From: Mycobacterium colombiense CECT 3035 | Lineage (GTDB): Bacteria > Actinomycetota > Actinomycetes > Mycobacteriales > Mycobacteriaceae | Assembly: GCF_002105755.1 (NCBI RefSeq) | Contig: NZ_CP020821.1 | Location: 372,001-436,000 of the forward strand | DNA length: 64,000 bases | Direction of reading: 5' to 3' | Part shown: positions 34,279 through 43,344 of the stretch, piece by piece | How the letters are laid out: each line of letters opens with the position of its first letter | Position numbering within the stretch: the stretch's first letter is position 1 | Notes under the pieces: model-generated | Seen by the model: only the letters and a program-made list of their open reading frames with translations | What the model was told of the DNA's origin: nothing | Database searches by the model: none | Position numbers and translations under genes: made by a program

Positions 34279-35834
34279 ATGCCGCGCGTCCGGTCTCGCC
34301 AAAATGGTTCCCGCAGCTGAGTTTTCAGGATCTTTCCGCTGGCGTTGCGGGGGAGTTCGGTCACGAAGTCGACGGTTCGCGGGCATTTGAAGCCGGCCAG
34401 GTGCTGTCGGCAGAACTCGATGACGTCGGCCGCGTCGACCCCGCCGTCGGCCACCACGATCGCCTTGACGGATTCGCCCCAGAAGTCGTCGGGGACCCCG
34501 ATCACCGCCGCGTCCTGCACGGCGGGATGCTCGATGAGCACACTCTCCACCTCGGGGCCGTACACGTTCTCACCGCCGGTGATGATCATGTCCTTGATGC
34601 GATCTTCGATGTAGACGTAGCCGTCGGCGTCCAGCCGTCCGATGTCACCGGTGCGCACCCAGTCGTCGGCGGTGATCGTCTCGGCCGTCGCGTCCGGACG
34701 GTTGAGGTAGCCGGTCATGTTCTGGTTGCTGCGCACCCACACCTCGCCGGATTGCCCGGCCGGCAGGGAATTTCCCGTCTCCGGGTCGACGACGCGAATC
34801 TCGCAGCCCAGCACCGCCTTTCCGGCCGCCAGCTGCAGCTCGGGCCGCGCCGCATCGCGGTGATCGTCGTCGGACAGCGCGGTCACCGCGCCGCACAATT
34901 CCGTCTGCCCGTACACCTGGACGAATTTCGTGTCGGGCCACGTGGACAGCGCCCGGTGCAGCAGCGGCAGCGGCATCGGGGCGGCGCCGTAGACGATGTA
35001 GCGCAGGCCGGCGATCGCGGCGGTCGCCGGCTCACCCGCCTCGAGGAACCGGGCGATCACCGGCGGGACGAAGAACGCGTGTGTGGCGCCCGCGCGCACC
35101 GCGCCGATCAGCGCCGCGGCGTCGGGCTCGCGGGTCATGAATGTCGGTGCCCCGGAACGGATTCCGAACAAGGCATAGCCAATCCCACCGACATGAAACA
35201 AGGGCATCGCCACCAGATTCGCGTCGCCGTTGGCGAAGGGGAAGGCGGGAGCCAGGTTCGACGCGTGATTGACCAGGGCGCGCTGGCTGAGCAGCACGCC
35301 CTTGGGCCGGCCGGTGGTGCCGGAGCTGTAGATCACCAGCGCCGTCTCGTTCTCCTCGACGCTCGGGTCCGGCGGCGTCGGCGCCGCCGCGGCGAGCAGC
35401 GATTCGTACTCGTCGCCGATCTCGATGATGCGTTCGACGCCCGGTGCCCGCTCGGCGGCCGCCGCGGCCGCGGCGCGCAGCTCGGCGCCCACCAGCAGCA
35501 CGCGGGCGCCGCTGTCGGCCAGGACGTGCACGAGCTCGTCGCCGATCACCCGCCAGTTGACCACGGTGGTGACCACGCCGATGGAGGCGCCGGCGATGAG
35601 CACTTCCAGGCAGGCGGGGTGATTCTTGTCCAGGACGGCCACACACTGGCCCCGCTTCAGGCCGGCATCGCGCAGCGCCCCGGCCGTGCGACGAATCCGC
35701 GAGCTCCACTGGCCCCACGACCACTGGCGTTCGCCGAACCGGATGGCGATCGCGTCGGGGCGCTGCCGCGCGTGTCGTTCCACGATGCCGGCGAGCGTCT
35801 CCGCCGTGCTGGTCGTCGTGTCGGCTGGTGGCAT
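34275..35834 (-). CDS. AMP-binding acyl-CoA synthetase (FadD-like)
   Basis: 519 aa, full length. P-loop-like YSSGTTGRPKG, GAAPMP, YGQTELCG (A5), TGDIGRLDADGY (A7), IKDMIITGGENVYGPEVE (A8) and C-terminal NASGKILK with the catalytic Lys (A10). Activates a carboxylic acid to acyl-AMP and then acyl-CoA. Chain-length preference cannot be judged. First gene of the pair with the MBL hydrolase. Confidence 0.93.
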   Translation of the reverse strand: MPPADTTTSTAETLAGIVERHARQRPDAIAIRFGERQWSWGQWSSRIRRTAGALRDAGLKRGQCVAVLDKNHPACLEVLIAGASIGVVTTVVNWRVIGDELVHVLADSGARVLLVGAELRAAAAAAAERAPGVERIIEIGDEYESLLAAAAPTPPDPSVEENETALVIYSSGTTGRPKGVLLSQRALVNHASNLAPAFPFANGDANLVAMPLFHVGGIGYALFGIRSGAPTFMTREPDAAALIGAVRAGATHAFFVPPVIARFLEAGEPATAAIAGLRYIVYGAAPMPLPLLHRALSTWPDTKFVQVYGQTELCGAVTALSDDDHRDAARPELQLAAGKAVLGCEIRVVDPETGNSLPAGQSGEVWVRSNQNMTGYLNRPDATAETITADDWVRTGDIGRLDADGYVYIEDRIKDMIITGGENVYGPEVESVLIEHPAVQDAAVIGVPDDFWGESVKAIVVADGGVDAADVIEFCRQHLAGFKCPRTVDFVTELPRNASGKILKTQLREPFWRDRTRGI

Positions 35835-35924
35835 GGACCCCTCCGCGTTCGATGTGTTCCCGTTGTTAATACGCGGTCGGTCCCGCGCCCGCGACGCCGA
35901 CCCTCGCCCGCGCGGGCCGGCGGC

Positions 35925-36515
35925 TCACTCCATGGAGCCGATCATCATTCCGCCGTCGCCGGCGGCCTGGGTGGTCGCGCTGCTGTCCTGCCGGAAGTCG
36001 ATGAACGCCGATCGGCCGGTCGAGGTGTTCAGCAGCTCGGTGAACGTGCCGATGACCGGGATCGGGCCCTGCGGGTTCACCACGGTCGCGGTGTAGTTGA
36101 CCGAGGCTTCCTGCTGGAAGTTCGCGCCGGGCAGCGGCTTGGTGTCGGGCGGGTTCAGCCGGTTCACATCCGTCAAGATGGCCGCGGCGCCGCCGGTGAA
36201 CTGGTCGATGTCGGCCTGCAGCAGGGCGGCGGCGTCCGCGCCGCCCGCGGGCTTGACCGTGATCCGCAGCTGCGCGGTGGTGTCGGCGTTGTTCAGCGCC
36301 ACCCAGTTCGGGCCGCGATTTCCCACCGTCCAGCCGGGGGCGAGGGTGACCGAGACGCCCTGCGCGATGGCGATCGCGTCGTCGGACGCCAGCGCCACCG
36401 CGGCGCCGCGTTCGCCCCGGTGGGCGGTGGTGGCCACGATGGCGAGCGCGGTCAGGGCGGCCGCGCCCACCGCTGCGACGCGCCGTCCCGTCCGACGGGA
36501 TTGAGTTGTTGACAT
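35925..36515 (-). CDS. Exported or membrane-anchored hypothetical protein
   Basis: 196 aa from ATG 36515, which has AGGAG 5 bp upstream; a GTG two codons earlier overlaps that site. An Arg-rich start (SRRTGRRV) precedes one hydrophobic helix (AAVGAAALTALAIVATTA). The exposed domain is beta-rich (VSVTLAPGWTVGNRGPNWVALNN, FTELLNTSTGRSAFIDF). It resembles small mycobacterial proteins of unknown function with a similar layout. Confidence 0.75.
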   Translation of the reverse strand: MSTTQSRRTGRRVAAVGAAALTALAIVATTAHRGERGAAVALASDDAIAIAQGVSVTLAPGWTVGNRGPNWVALNNADTTAQLRITVKPAGGADAAALLQADIDQFTGGAAAILTDVNRLNPPDTKPLPGANFQQEASVNYTATVVNPQGPIPVIGTFTELLNTSTGRSAFIDFRQDSSATTQAAGDGGMMIGSME

Positions 36516-36755
36516 CGTCACTCCTAACGCCGTCGGGCCCAGCGAAATTCACCCGTGGGCCTATCGTCCTCCAGCGGCGGCGGCACTGTCCAAGACGGCT
36601 TTGCTATAGCCTGATACAGCCCCGCTATCAAACCGCCGGGCTGGTGTGGAAAGCACACGGCGCGAACCGGTTTGGCGCCAACTCCGATGTTCGCCGGGGC
36701 GGTGTGTCACCATGACTGGGCCGACCGGCCGCACCGACCCAGACAAGGATCCGAC

Positions 36756-37547
36756 ATGGTGAACCCCGAGCGCGCCCGTTCCCGCACCTTCGTCGTGACC
36801 GGTGCCGCGTCGGGCATCGGGCTGGCCACCGCGCGTCGCCTGTTGGCCGAGGGCGGCACCGTGATCGGCGCCGACCTGGCCGCACCGCCCGACGACCTGG
36901 GTCCGGGGTTCACCTTCGTGCCCGCCGACGTGACCGACGAAGCCGCGATCGCCGCGGTGCTGGCCGCGGTGCCGGGCCGCCTCGACGGCCTCTTCCACGC
37001 CGCGGGTGTGGCCGGGGGCGGCCCGGTACACCTGCTCGACCGCGCCGAATGGGACCGGGTGATCGGGATCAACCTCACCGGCACCTTCCTGGTCGCCAAG
37101 GCGGCCCTGGCCACAATGATCGAACAACCCCGGGCCGACGGCGAACGGGGCTCGATCGTGACGGTCGCCAGCGTCGAGGGCCTGGAGGGCACCGCGGGCG
37201 GCAGCTCGTACAACGCGGCCAAGGGCGGCGTCGTGCTGCTCACCAAGAACATCGCGCTCGACTACGGGCCCAGCGGCATCCGGGCCAACGTCATCTGCCC
37301 CGGCTTCATCGATACGCCGATGGCGCACAGCGTCTTCAGCATTCCCGGGATGGAGGCCCCGCTGGCCTCCATCACCAAGGAACACGCCCTGCAGCGGCTG
37401 GGGCAGCCCGACGAGATCGCCGCCATGGCCGCCTTCCTGCTGTCTCCCGACGCCTCGTTCGTCAGCGGCCAGGCCCTCGCCGTCGACGGCGGCTACACCG
37501 CCGGTCGCGATCACGGTGTCGTCGAACTCTTCGGCTTTCCTAGGTGA
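36756..37547 (+). CDS. SDR family oxidoreductase
   Basis: 263 aa from ATG 36756. [19 protein letters not shown], Tyr152/Lys156 in [13 protein letters not shown] and [16 protein letters not shown] are canonical for 3-oxoacyl-type or cyclic alcohol dehydrogenases. In-frame ATG at 36672 gives an implausible Arg/His-rich leader. Stands alone; followed 18 bp later by the catalase-like gene, so the two may share a transcript. Confidence 0.9.
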   Translation: MVNPERARSRTFVVTGAASGIGLATARRLLAEGGTVIGADLAAPPDDLGPGFTFVPADVTDEAAIAAVLAAVPGRLDGLFHAAGVAGGGPVHLLDRAEWDRVIGINLTGTFLVAKAALATMIEQPRADGERGSIVTVASVEGLEGTAGGSSYNAAKGGVVLLTKNIALDYGPSGIRANVICPGFIDTPMAHSVFSIPGMEAPLASITKEHALQRLGQPDEIAAMAAFLLSPDASFVSGQALAVDGGYTAGRDHGVVELFGFPR

Positions 37548-37565
37548 GCCGACTAAGATTCGTCC

Positions 37566-38558
37566 ATGAGCGGTGGACTTACTCCTGACCAGGCGATCGA
37601 GGCGATTCGGGGCGCCGGGGGAGCACGGCCCGGTTGCCGCGCACTGCACGCCAAAGGCACCCTGTATCGGGGCACGTTCACCGCGACCCCCGACGCGCTC
37701 ATGCTCTCGCGCGCACGGCATCTCGACGGCTCGACCGTTCCGGCGCTGATCCGCTTCTCCAACGGATCGGGCAACCCCGAACAACGCGACGGCGCCTCCG
37801 GCGTGCGCGGAATGGCGGTCAAGTTCACCCTGCCCGACGGCTCCACCACCGACGTCTCGACGCAGACCGCCCGCCTGTTCGTCTCCAGCACGCCGGACGG
37901 CTTCATCGACCTGCTCAAGGCGATGCGGCCCGGCCTCACCACACCGCTGCGCCTGGCCAAGCACCTGCTCTTCCATCCGGGGCTGCTCGGCGCGCTGCCC
38001 ATCCTGCGTGAGGCCGGCCGCGTCCCGGCCAGCTACGCCACCATCGAATACCACGGCCTGCACGCCTTCCGCTGGACGGCCTCCGACGGCAGCGCGAGAT
38101 TCGTTCGCTACCACCTGGTTCCGACCGCGCCCGAGGAGTACCTGTCGGGGTCGGACGCCGGGCACAAGGATGCGGACTTCCTCACCGACGAGCTGAAGGC
38201 GCGGCTGGACGACGGGCCGGTGCGGTTCGACTTCCGGGTGCAGATCGCCGGGCCCACCGACTCGACGGTGGACCCGTCGGCGGCCTGGCAGAGCACGCAG
38301 ATCGTCACCGTCGGCACGCTGTCGATCACCGGCCTGGACACCGAACGCGAGCACGGCGACGACATCGTGGTGTTCGACCCGATGCGCGTCACCGACGGGA
38401 TCGAGCCCTCCGACGATCCGGTCCTGCACTTCCGGACACTGGCGTATTCGGCCTCGGTCAAGCTGCGGACCGGCGTGGACCGCGGCGCCGAGGCCCGCCC
38501 GCCTGATCGGGGGAGTCGGGGCGATCCTCGCCTCGCGCCGAAATCGGCGGCAGGCTAA
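37566..38558 (+). CDS. Catalase-family (SrpA/minicatalase-like) heme protein
   Basis: 330 aa, shorter than clade catalases (about 500), as in SrpA-type proteins. Distal His in RALHAKGTLYRG, RFSNGSGNP with the distal Asn, GMAVKF, and the proximal heme Tyr in FRTLAYSASVKLR (R-x3-Y). Organic hydroperoxide or peroxide handling is the family role; true catalase activity is uncertain. Cytosolic. Confidence 0.87.
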   Translation: MSGGLTPDQAIEAIRGAGGARPGCRALHAKGTLYRGTFTATPDALMLSRARHLDGSTVPALIRFSNGSGNPEQRDGASGVRGMAVKFTLPDGSTTDVSTQTARLFVSSTPDGFIDLLKAMRPGLTTPLRLAKHLLFHPGLLGALPILREAGRVPASYATIEYHGLHAFRWTASDGSARFVRYHLVPTAPEEYLSGSDAGHKDADFLTDELKARLDDGPVRFDFRVQIAGPTDSTVDPSAAWQSTQIVTVGTLSITGLDTEREHGDDIVVFDPMRVTDGIEPSDDPVLHFRTLAYSASVKLRTGVDRGAEARPPDRGSRGDPRLAPKSAAG

Positions 38559-38570
38559 GGTTTTTCTTCG

Positions 38571-39356
38571 GTGTCGCCATCTCAGATGTTCCTCATATGC
38601 CTGGCCGGGCTGGGCGCTGGTGCGATCAACGCGCTGGTCGGGTCCGGCACCCTGATCACCTTCCCGACCCTGGTCGCACTCGGGTATCCGCCGGTGACAG
38701 CCACCATGTCGAACGCGACGGGTCTGGTCGCCGGCAGCGTCTCGGGCACCTGGGGCTATCGCGCCGAACTGCGCGGTCAGTGGGATCGGCTGCGGTGGCA
38801 GATCCCGGCATCGCTGGCGGGCGCGGTGCTGGGCGCCTACCTGCTGTTGCATCTGCCGGAGAAAGTCTTCGCCGAGATCGTGCCGGTGCTGCTGGTGCTG
38901 GCGCTGGTGCTGGTGGTGATCGGCCCGCGAATCCAGGCGTGGACGGCCCGGCGCGCGCAGGAGGCGGGACGCTCGGCCGAGCACGTCAGCCCGCGCCGGA
39001 TGGCCGCGCTGGTGTTCGGCACCTTCGCCGTGGGCGTCTACGGCGGCTATTTCACCGCCGCGCAAGGCATCCTGCTGGTCGGCCTGATGGGTGCCCTGCT
39101 GCCGGAGTCGGTGCAGCGGATGAACGCCGCCAAGAACCTGCTGGCCCTGGTGGTGAATGTTGTTGCCGCCGTTGCGTATACGTCGGTGGCATTCGACCGG
39201 ATCAGCTGGCCGGCGGCCGGCCTGATCGCGGCGGGCTCACTGGTCGGCGGGCTGCTCGGGGCGCGTTACGGGCGCCGGCTGTCGGGCAACGCGCTGCGCG
39301 GCGTCATCGTGGTCGTCGGCCTGATCGGCCTGTATCGCCTGCTCGCCGTGGCCTGA
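38571..39356 (+). CDS. TauE/SafE family sulfite/organosulfonate exporter
   Basis: 261 aa from GTG, with eight or so hydrophobic helices. Signature repeats GLGAGAINALVGSGTLITFPTL and, in the second half, VGVYGGYFTAAQGILLVGLMG mark the two-fold TSUP repeat. Inner-membrane anion exporter; the substrate is often sulfite, sulfoacetate or another small organic anion. Starts 12 bp after the catalase-like gene. Confidence 0.9.
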   Translation: MSPSQMFLICLAGLGAGAINALVGSGTLITFPTLVALGYPPVTATMSNATGLVAGSVSGTWGYRAELRGQWDRLRWQIPASLAGAVLGAYLLLHLPEKVFAEIVPVLLVLALVLVVIGPRIQAWTARRAQEAGRSAEHVSPRRMAALVFGTFAVGVYGGYFTAAQGILLVGLMGALLPESVQRMNAAKNLLALVVNVVAAVAYTSVAFDRISWPAAGLIAAGSLVGGLLGARYGRRLSGNALRGVIVVVGLIGLYRLLAVA

Positions 39357-39395
39357 CGAGGGACCGGGCCCGGCGACGGCGTTGGCCGCGTTGCC

Positions 39396-40481
39396 TCAAC
39401 TCAACGTGGCCGCGGCGGCTTCGGCGATGACATCCATCACCTCGCCGCGTCGGCGCCACGCCCGCAGCTGGCGCATCGCCCCGTTGCCGGTGGCGATGAC
39501 ACGGTCGAGTTCGCTGCGAACGCGGTCGTATTCGCCCAGCGACTCCAGTGCGGGACGCACCCGCCGCACCAGCGCGCCCAGTTGCTCACCCGCCGGCACC
39601 GCACCGCGGCCGTGGATCAAATCCAGTGTGCGGCCTGATAATCCGTCGTGCGCGGCCTTCCAGTACGCCGCGCGCAGCGCACCGGGCGGTAGCCGCCGCG
39701 CCTCATCGGGCGAGTCGAGGGCGGTCATCACCGCCGCCCGGATCAGGGTGGCGAGCAGCACGGTCTCGGCGACGGTGGCCGGCACGTCGGCCACCCGGAC
39801 CTCGACCGTCGGGAAGTCCGCGGAAGGGCGCACGTCCCAATAGATCATGTCCTTGTCCAGGATCACTCCGGTATCGACCAACCGGCGCACCGCGTCGTCG
39901 TACTCGTCGGGTGAGGCGAAAAACGGCGGCGCCCCGGCGGCCGGCCAGCGCCGCCACAGCACGCTGCGCCAGCTCGCGTAGCCGCTGTCCGCGTTGCGGT
40001 AGATCTGCGAATTCGCCGACAGCGCAAGCAAAGACGGTAGCCACGGCCGCAGCCAATTGCTGACGTGGATGGCCGCGGCGCGATCGGGCACCTGCACATG
40101 CACGTGGCATCCGCAGATGCCCTGTTCGTGGGCGATCATCCCGAACTCCTCGCCGATCCTGCGGTAGCGCGGGGTGTCGGTGACGGGAAACTCGTGCGGT
40201 GTGGTCGGCGGAAGCCCGCAGGCCAGCAGCTGGACGCCGGCGTCCTCGGCGGCCCGCGCGGCGGTGCGCCGCAGCCGGCTGAGTTCCTCGCCGAGCTCGG
40301 CGCTGGTCGAAGCAACCTGCGAGGTGGTTTCCACCTGACAGCTGCTCAATTCGAGCTGTAACTCGACGCCGCGCTGCTCGGCTTCCTCGGCCACCGCCGC
40401 GTTGCGCGGGGCGGGCGCGCCGGTCTGCGGGTCGACGAGGAGGAATTCTTCCTCGGCACCGACGGTGGGATGGTCGCCCAT
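39396..40481 (-). CDS. YbdK-type carboxylate-amine / glutamate-cysteine ligase
   Basis: 361 aa from ATG 40481 (MGDHPTVGAEEEF); the frame continues upstream through the STAS gene, but only as a shadow. Motifs TVGAEEEFLLVDPQTG, ICGCHVHVQVPD and YWDVRPSADFPTVEVRVAD are the GCS2 (YbdK) signatures. ATP-dependent weak gamma-glutamylcysteine ligase activity has been reported for E. coli YbdK; the actinobacterial substrate is uncertain. Follows the STAS gene closely on the same strand. Confidence 0.9.
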   Translation of the reverse strand: MGDHPTVGAEEEFLLVDPQTGAPAPRNAAVAEEAEQRGVELQLELSSCQVETTSQVASTSAELGEELSRLRRTAARAAEDAGVQLLACGLPPTTPHEFPVTDTPRYRRIGEEFGMIAHEQGICGCHVHVQVPDRAAAIHVSNWLRPWLPSLLALSANSQIYRNADSGYASWRSVLWRRWPAAGAPPFFASPDEYDDAVRRLVDTGVILDKDMIYWDVRPSADFPTVEVRVADVPATVAETVLLATLIRAAVMTALDSPDEARRLPPGALRAAYWKAAHDGLSGRTLDLIHGRGAVPAGEQLGALVRRVRPALESLGEYDRVRSELDRVIATGNGAMRQLRAWRRRGEVMDVIAEAAAATLS

Positions 40482-40503
40482 GAGCCGATGACGGCCCGGC
40501 GAT

Positions 40504-40941
40504 CTACCAGCGAGCGGCCGCGGACAGCGCCGAGTCGACGGTCGGGTAGATCGGCAGCAGGCGGCCGAGCCCGCAGGCGTCGACGATGCGCTCGACGATC
40601 GGGTCGCGGCTGACCAGGCGCAAATCGATGTCGCGCTCGCGGCAGCCCTTGGCCTCCTCGGCCAGCACCGCGAAGGCGCAGCAGCCCATGAAGTCGAGCC
40701 CGGTGACGTCGACGACGAAGAAGCCGGGCGCGGTGACACCGCTGGCCGCCTCGCGCACCAGGTGCCCCCAGGTGTCCTCGTTGTAGGCGTCGACCTCGCC
40801 GCCGGCGTAAATCACCACCGACGCACCGCTGCGATCCGCGGTCGCGCGCAGCGTGGAGTTGGGGTCGCCGAGCTCGTAGACGAGTTTGGTGCTCAGCGTC
40901 AGGTGACTGGTGGGCATCGCTTCAACAATGGCGAAATTCAT
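40504..40941 (-). CDS. STAS-domain anti-sigma factor antagonist, RsfA-like
   Basis: 145 aa (alternative ATG 40917). The switch loop reads VDVTGLDFMGCCAFAVL: the usual phosphorylated Ser is replaced by a Cys pair, and another Cys lies at KGCRE and DACGLG. This matches the mycobacterial RsfA type, where binding to the SigF anti-sigma factor depends on cysteine redox state rather than phosphorylation (known for M. tuberculosis RsfA). Upstream region holds AGACAG-type palindromes also serving the divergent TetR. Confidence 0.85.
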   Translation of the reverse strand: MNFAIVEAMPTSHLTLSTKLVYELGDPNSTLRATADRSGASVVIYAGGEVDAYNEDTWGHLVREAASGVTAPGFFVVDVTGLDFMGCCAFAVLAEEAKGCRERDIDLRLVSRDPIVERIVDACGLGRLLPIYPTVDSALSAAARW

Positions 40942-40997
40942 GGTGGACCCCCTGATCGATAAGCGCCTGAGGCGCTCCGATGGATGCCCGTCCTAAT

Positions 40998-41008
40998 GTC
41001 TGAAGACA
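40998..41008. promoter_or_regulatory. Candidate TetR half-palindrome in rsfA-like / tetR gap
   Basis: TGTCT-GA-AGACA with 5-bp arms (the right arm ends at 41009), followed by GACTGT. The arms share the AGACA/TGTCT sequence of the stronger site at 41044-41061. Confidence 0.4.
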
Positions 41009-41043
41009 GACTGTTCGCGGATGCGAATCTCTTTTCTATAACG

Positions 41044-41061
41044 AGACAGGGCGGTCTGTCT
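41044..41061. promoter_or_regulatory. Candidate operator of the TetR at 41096
   Basis: AGACAG-GGCGGT-CTGTCT, perfect 6-bp arms, ending 34 bp before the tetR ATG and lying in the divergent promoter region with the STAS gene. TetR proteins commonly bind operators with ACAG/CTGT arms. Confidence 0.6.
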
Positions 41062-41095
41062 ACCGGCGGGGGCCTAAGAGTACGTTAAGTCCTAT

Positions 41096-41713
41096 ATGAC
41101 TTCTCCGGAGGTCGGAGCACCCACCGCGTCGCCTCGCGAACGCGTATTGATCGCCGCCTATGACCTGTTCAGTCGGCGTGGCATCCGCGCGGTGGGCACC
41201 GACGAGGTGATCGCACGGGCCGGTGTCGCCAGGGCGACGCTGTACCGCCATTTCGCGACCAAGAATGACCTGGTGCTGGCCGTGCTGGTGCGCCGCGAGG
41301 AGATCTGGACCCGCGGGCTGATCGAGGAGCAGTCGCGTCAGCGCGGCAACACCCCCGAGGAGCAGTTGCTGGCGATCTTCGACGTCATGCACGACTGGTT
41401 CCAGCTGAGCGACCGGTACGAGGGTTGCTCGTTCATCAACGTGCTGCTCGAGGTGGGGTCCGATCACCCGGTCGGTCAGGCCTGCATCACCCACATCGAC
41501 CACGTCCGCGACATCGTGCGGCGCCGCGCCGTTGCGGCCGGCCTGACCGACGTCGAGGAATTCGCCTCGTCCTGGCACATCCTGATGAAAGGCGCGATCG
41601 TGCTGGCCGCCGTCGGCGACATGGACGCCGCGCTGCGCGCCCGCAAGATGGCCCGCGCCTTGATCGACGAACACCGGCCGCCGCTGGTGGCGGACACCGG
41701 CGAGGCCGTCTAG
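41096..41713 (+). CDS. TetR/AcrR family transcriptional regulator
   Basis: 205 aa. HTH region GIRAVGTDEVIARAGVARATLYRHFATKNDLV, then a C-terminal domain with a YEGCSFINVLLEVGSDHPV motif typical of a subfamily of actinobacterial regulators. Divergent from the STAS gene with a perfect palindrome in between; ends directly against the convergent DedA gene (0 bp gap). Likely autorepressor; targets unknown. Confidence 0.9.
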   Translation: MTSPEVGAPTASPRERVLIAAYDLFSRRGIRAVGTDEVIARAGVARATLYRHFATKNDLVLAVLVRREEIWTRGLIEEQSRQRGNTPEEQLLAIFDVMHDWFQLSDRYEGCSFINVLLEVGSDHPVGQACITHIDHVRDIVRRRAVAAGLTDVEEFASSWHILMKGAIVLAAVGDMDAALRARKMARALIDEHRPPLVADTGEAV

Positions 41714-42379
41714 TCAGACGGTGTCGGACGCGGCGGTGCCGGTCTTGCGATAATGCTCGGCCTCCAATTCCGCGATCATCCGGGATGTGCGTTCCCGCAA
41801 CAGGATTGCGGCGGTGAGCCCGGCCACCACGGCGATCACCAGACCGATCCAGGAGAACCGTTCCAGCCAGCGCTCGGCGGCGATTCCGGCGAAGTACACC
41901 AGCGCGGTCGTGCCGCCGGCCCAGCAGATCGCGCCCGAGACGTTGGCCGCCAGGAACCGCGGGTAGTGCATCTTCAGCGCCCCCGCCAGCGGGCCGGCCA
42001 AGATCCGCAGCAACGCGATAAAGCGGCCCAGGAACACGGCGCGAACGCCCCAGCGGTTGAACAACTTTTCGGCGAGCGCGATGTGGCCGGGCCCGAAATG
42101 TTTCGGGAACCGCCGGCCCAGCCGGTCGAAGAGCGGCATGCCGAACCGGCGCCCGATCGCGTAGCCGATCGAATCGCCGATCACCGCGCCGATCACCGCG
42201 GCGACACCGACGCCGACCGGGTTGACGGCCAGGTCGTGGTGCGACGACATCAGCGCGGCGGTGACCAGCACGATCTCACCCGGCAGGGGGATGCCCAGGC
42301 TCTCGATCCCGACCACACCGCCGACCACCAGGTAGACCGCGAGCGGGGGAATCGAGTGCAGCAAGGGCTCCAGATTCAT
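41714..42379 (-). CDS. DedA family membrane protein
   Basis: 221 aa. ESLGIPLPGEIVLVTAALM carries the G/P-x-P-x-P-G-E motif, FLGRFIALLRILAGPLAG the F-x-R-x3-R-x3-x-x-G motif, and four to five hydrophobic helices follow. DedA/VTT proteins act as lipid scramblases or transporters in the inner membrane (undecaprenyl-phosphate or phospholipid recycling). The C-terminal cytoplasmic tail is charged (RERTSRMIAELEAEHYRK). Confidence 0.92.
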   Translation of the reverse strand: MNLEPLLHSIPPLAVYLVVGGVVGIESLGIPLPGEIVLVTAALMSSHHDLAVNPVGVGVAAVIGAVIGDSIGYAIGRRFGMPLFDRLGRRFPKHFGPGHIALAEKLFNRWGVRAVFLGRFIALLRILAGPLAGALKMHYPRFLAANVSGAICWAGGTTALVYFAGIAAERWLERFSWIGLVIAVVAGLTAAILLRERTSRMIAELEAEHYRKTGTAASDTV

Positions 42380-42415
42380 GCGTCAAGGATGCCTGACCGG
42401 TCGCGAATCCGTGTC

Positions 42416-43225
42416 CTAAGGTGTGCGCTTGAATTCGCTCGGGGTGTCCAGGCCCTCCAGCCGCGGGCGTTTGGGTTCGCGCCCGTCGTACGACGACAGG
42501 CCGCGCAGCCGCCGCCAGATCCACGGGAAGAAGCTCTCCTGCGTCCAGCGCAACTGCTCGAAGGTGCCCGCCGCGAGGGAACGCTGCGTGGGGTTGAGGC
42601 CGCCGCGCGCCCAATCATGGTTGCTGTCAGGCAAATTGAGCGCCTCTGCGGCCGCGGCGGCGAACAGCATGTGACCCTTGCTGGACGCGTGCACCCGGTC
42701 GATGGCCCAGGTGTCCAACTCGCGCATCGACGGCGCGTTGTACAGGTCGACCAGCCGGAAGCCGTAGCGATGGGCCGCCGCGCTGATGGCCCCGTTGATC
42801 CGGGCGAGCCGCCCGGCCACCAGCCGTCCCAGCGGCAGGAACTGGGCGACGTTCGGGAAGGTCGTCGTCACCACCGTCGCGCCCGAATCGGCCAGCGCGG
42901 CGTAGATGTGCTCGAGGTCGGCAAGGGCGGGCGCGAAGGATCGCCCGGGCTGGATGACGTCGTTCATGCCCGCGCAGACGGTGATCAGGTCGGGCCGCAT
43001 CGCCAGCGCCTGCGGGAGCTGCTCGGTGAGCACGTGGCCGATCCGTTTTCCGCGGATCGCGAGGTTGGCGTATTGCAGGCCGGGATAGAGCGAATCGACC
43101 ATCACCGCGAGCCGGTCGGCGAATCCGAGCAGGCCGATGGTGTCGTCGCCGTCCCACAGGCCCTCGGTCTGGCTGTCACCGATGGCGACGTAACGGCGGT
43201 ATCCAGCGTGAATAGCCCCGCTCAC
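42416..43225 (-). CDS. SGNH/GDSL-family hydrolase
   Basis: 269 aa from GTG 43225 (alternative ATG 43264, adding MIRNRRTAIILGI). Catalytic blocks: GDSQTEGLWDGD (Ser), AIRGKRIGHV (Gly), AGMNDVI (Asn), and DRVHASSKGH with the D-x-x-H dyad. Cytosolic esterase/lipase/acyl hydrolase; no signal peptide with the chosen start. Relatives occur in all mycobacteria. Confidence 0.88.
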   Translation of the reverse strand: MSGAIHAGYRRYVAIGDSQTEGLWDGDDTIGLLGFADRLAVMVDSLYPGLQYANLAIRGKRIGHVLTEQLPQALAMRPDLITVCAGMNDVIQPGRSFAPALADLEHIYAALADSGATVVTTTFPNVAQFLPLGRLVAGRLARINGAISAAAHRYGFRLVDLYNAPSMRELDTWAIDRVHASSKGHMLFAAAAAEALNLPDSNHDWARGGLNPTQRSLAAGTFEQLRWTQESFFPWIWRRLRGLSSYDGREPKRPRLEGLDTPSEFKRTP

Positions 43226-43344
43226 GATGCCGAGAATAATAGCTGTCCTCCGATTCCGGATCATGTGAAACGCGGCATCGTCCCGCCGTGGCCGCGGCCA
43301 CCCGGGGCGCGCCGCGGGCCGGCTTTGGTCTAGCGTCATGGACC

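Noticed and set aside
34401..36512. 703-codon open frame on the plus strand
   Set aside because: It is antisense to the FadD-like and exported-protein genes, is Arg/His-rich and has no family motifs; a shadow frame caused by high GC.
36561..39065. 834-codon open frame on the minus strand
   Set aside because: Antisense to the SDR, catalase-like and TauE genes, all of which have clear motifs; composition is typical of a shadow frame.
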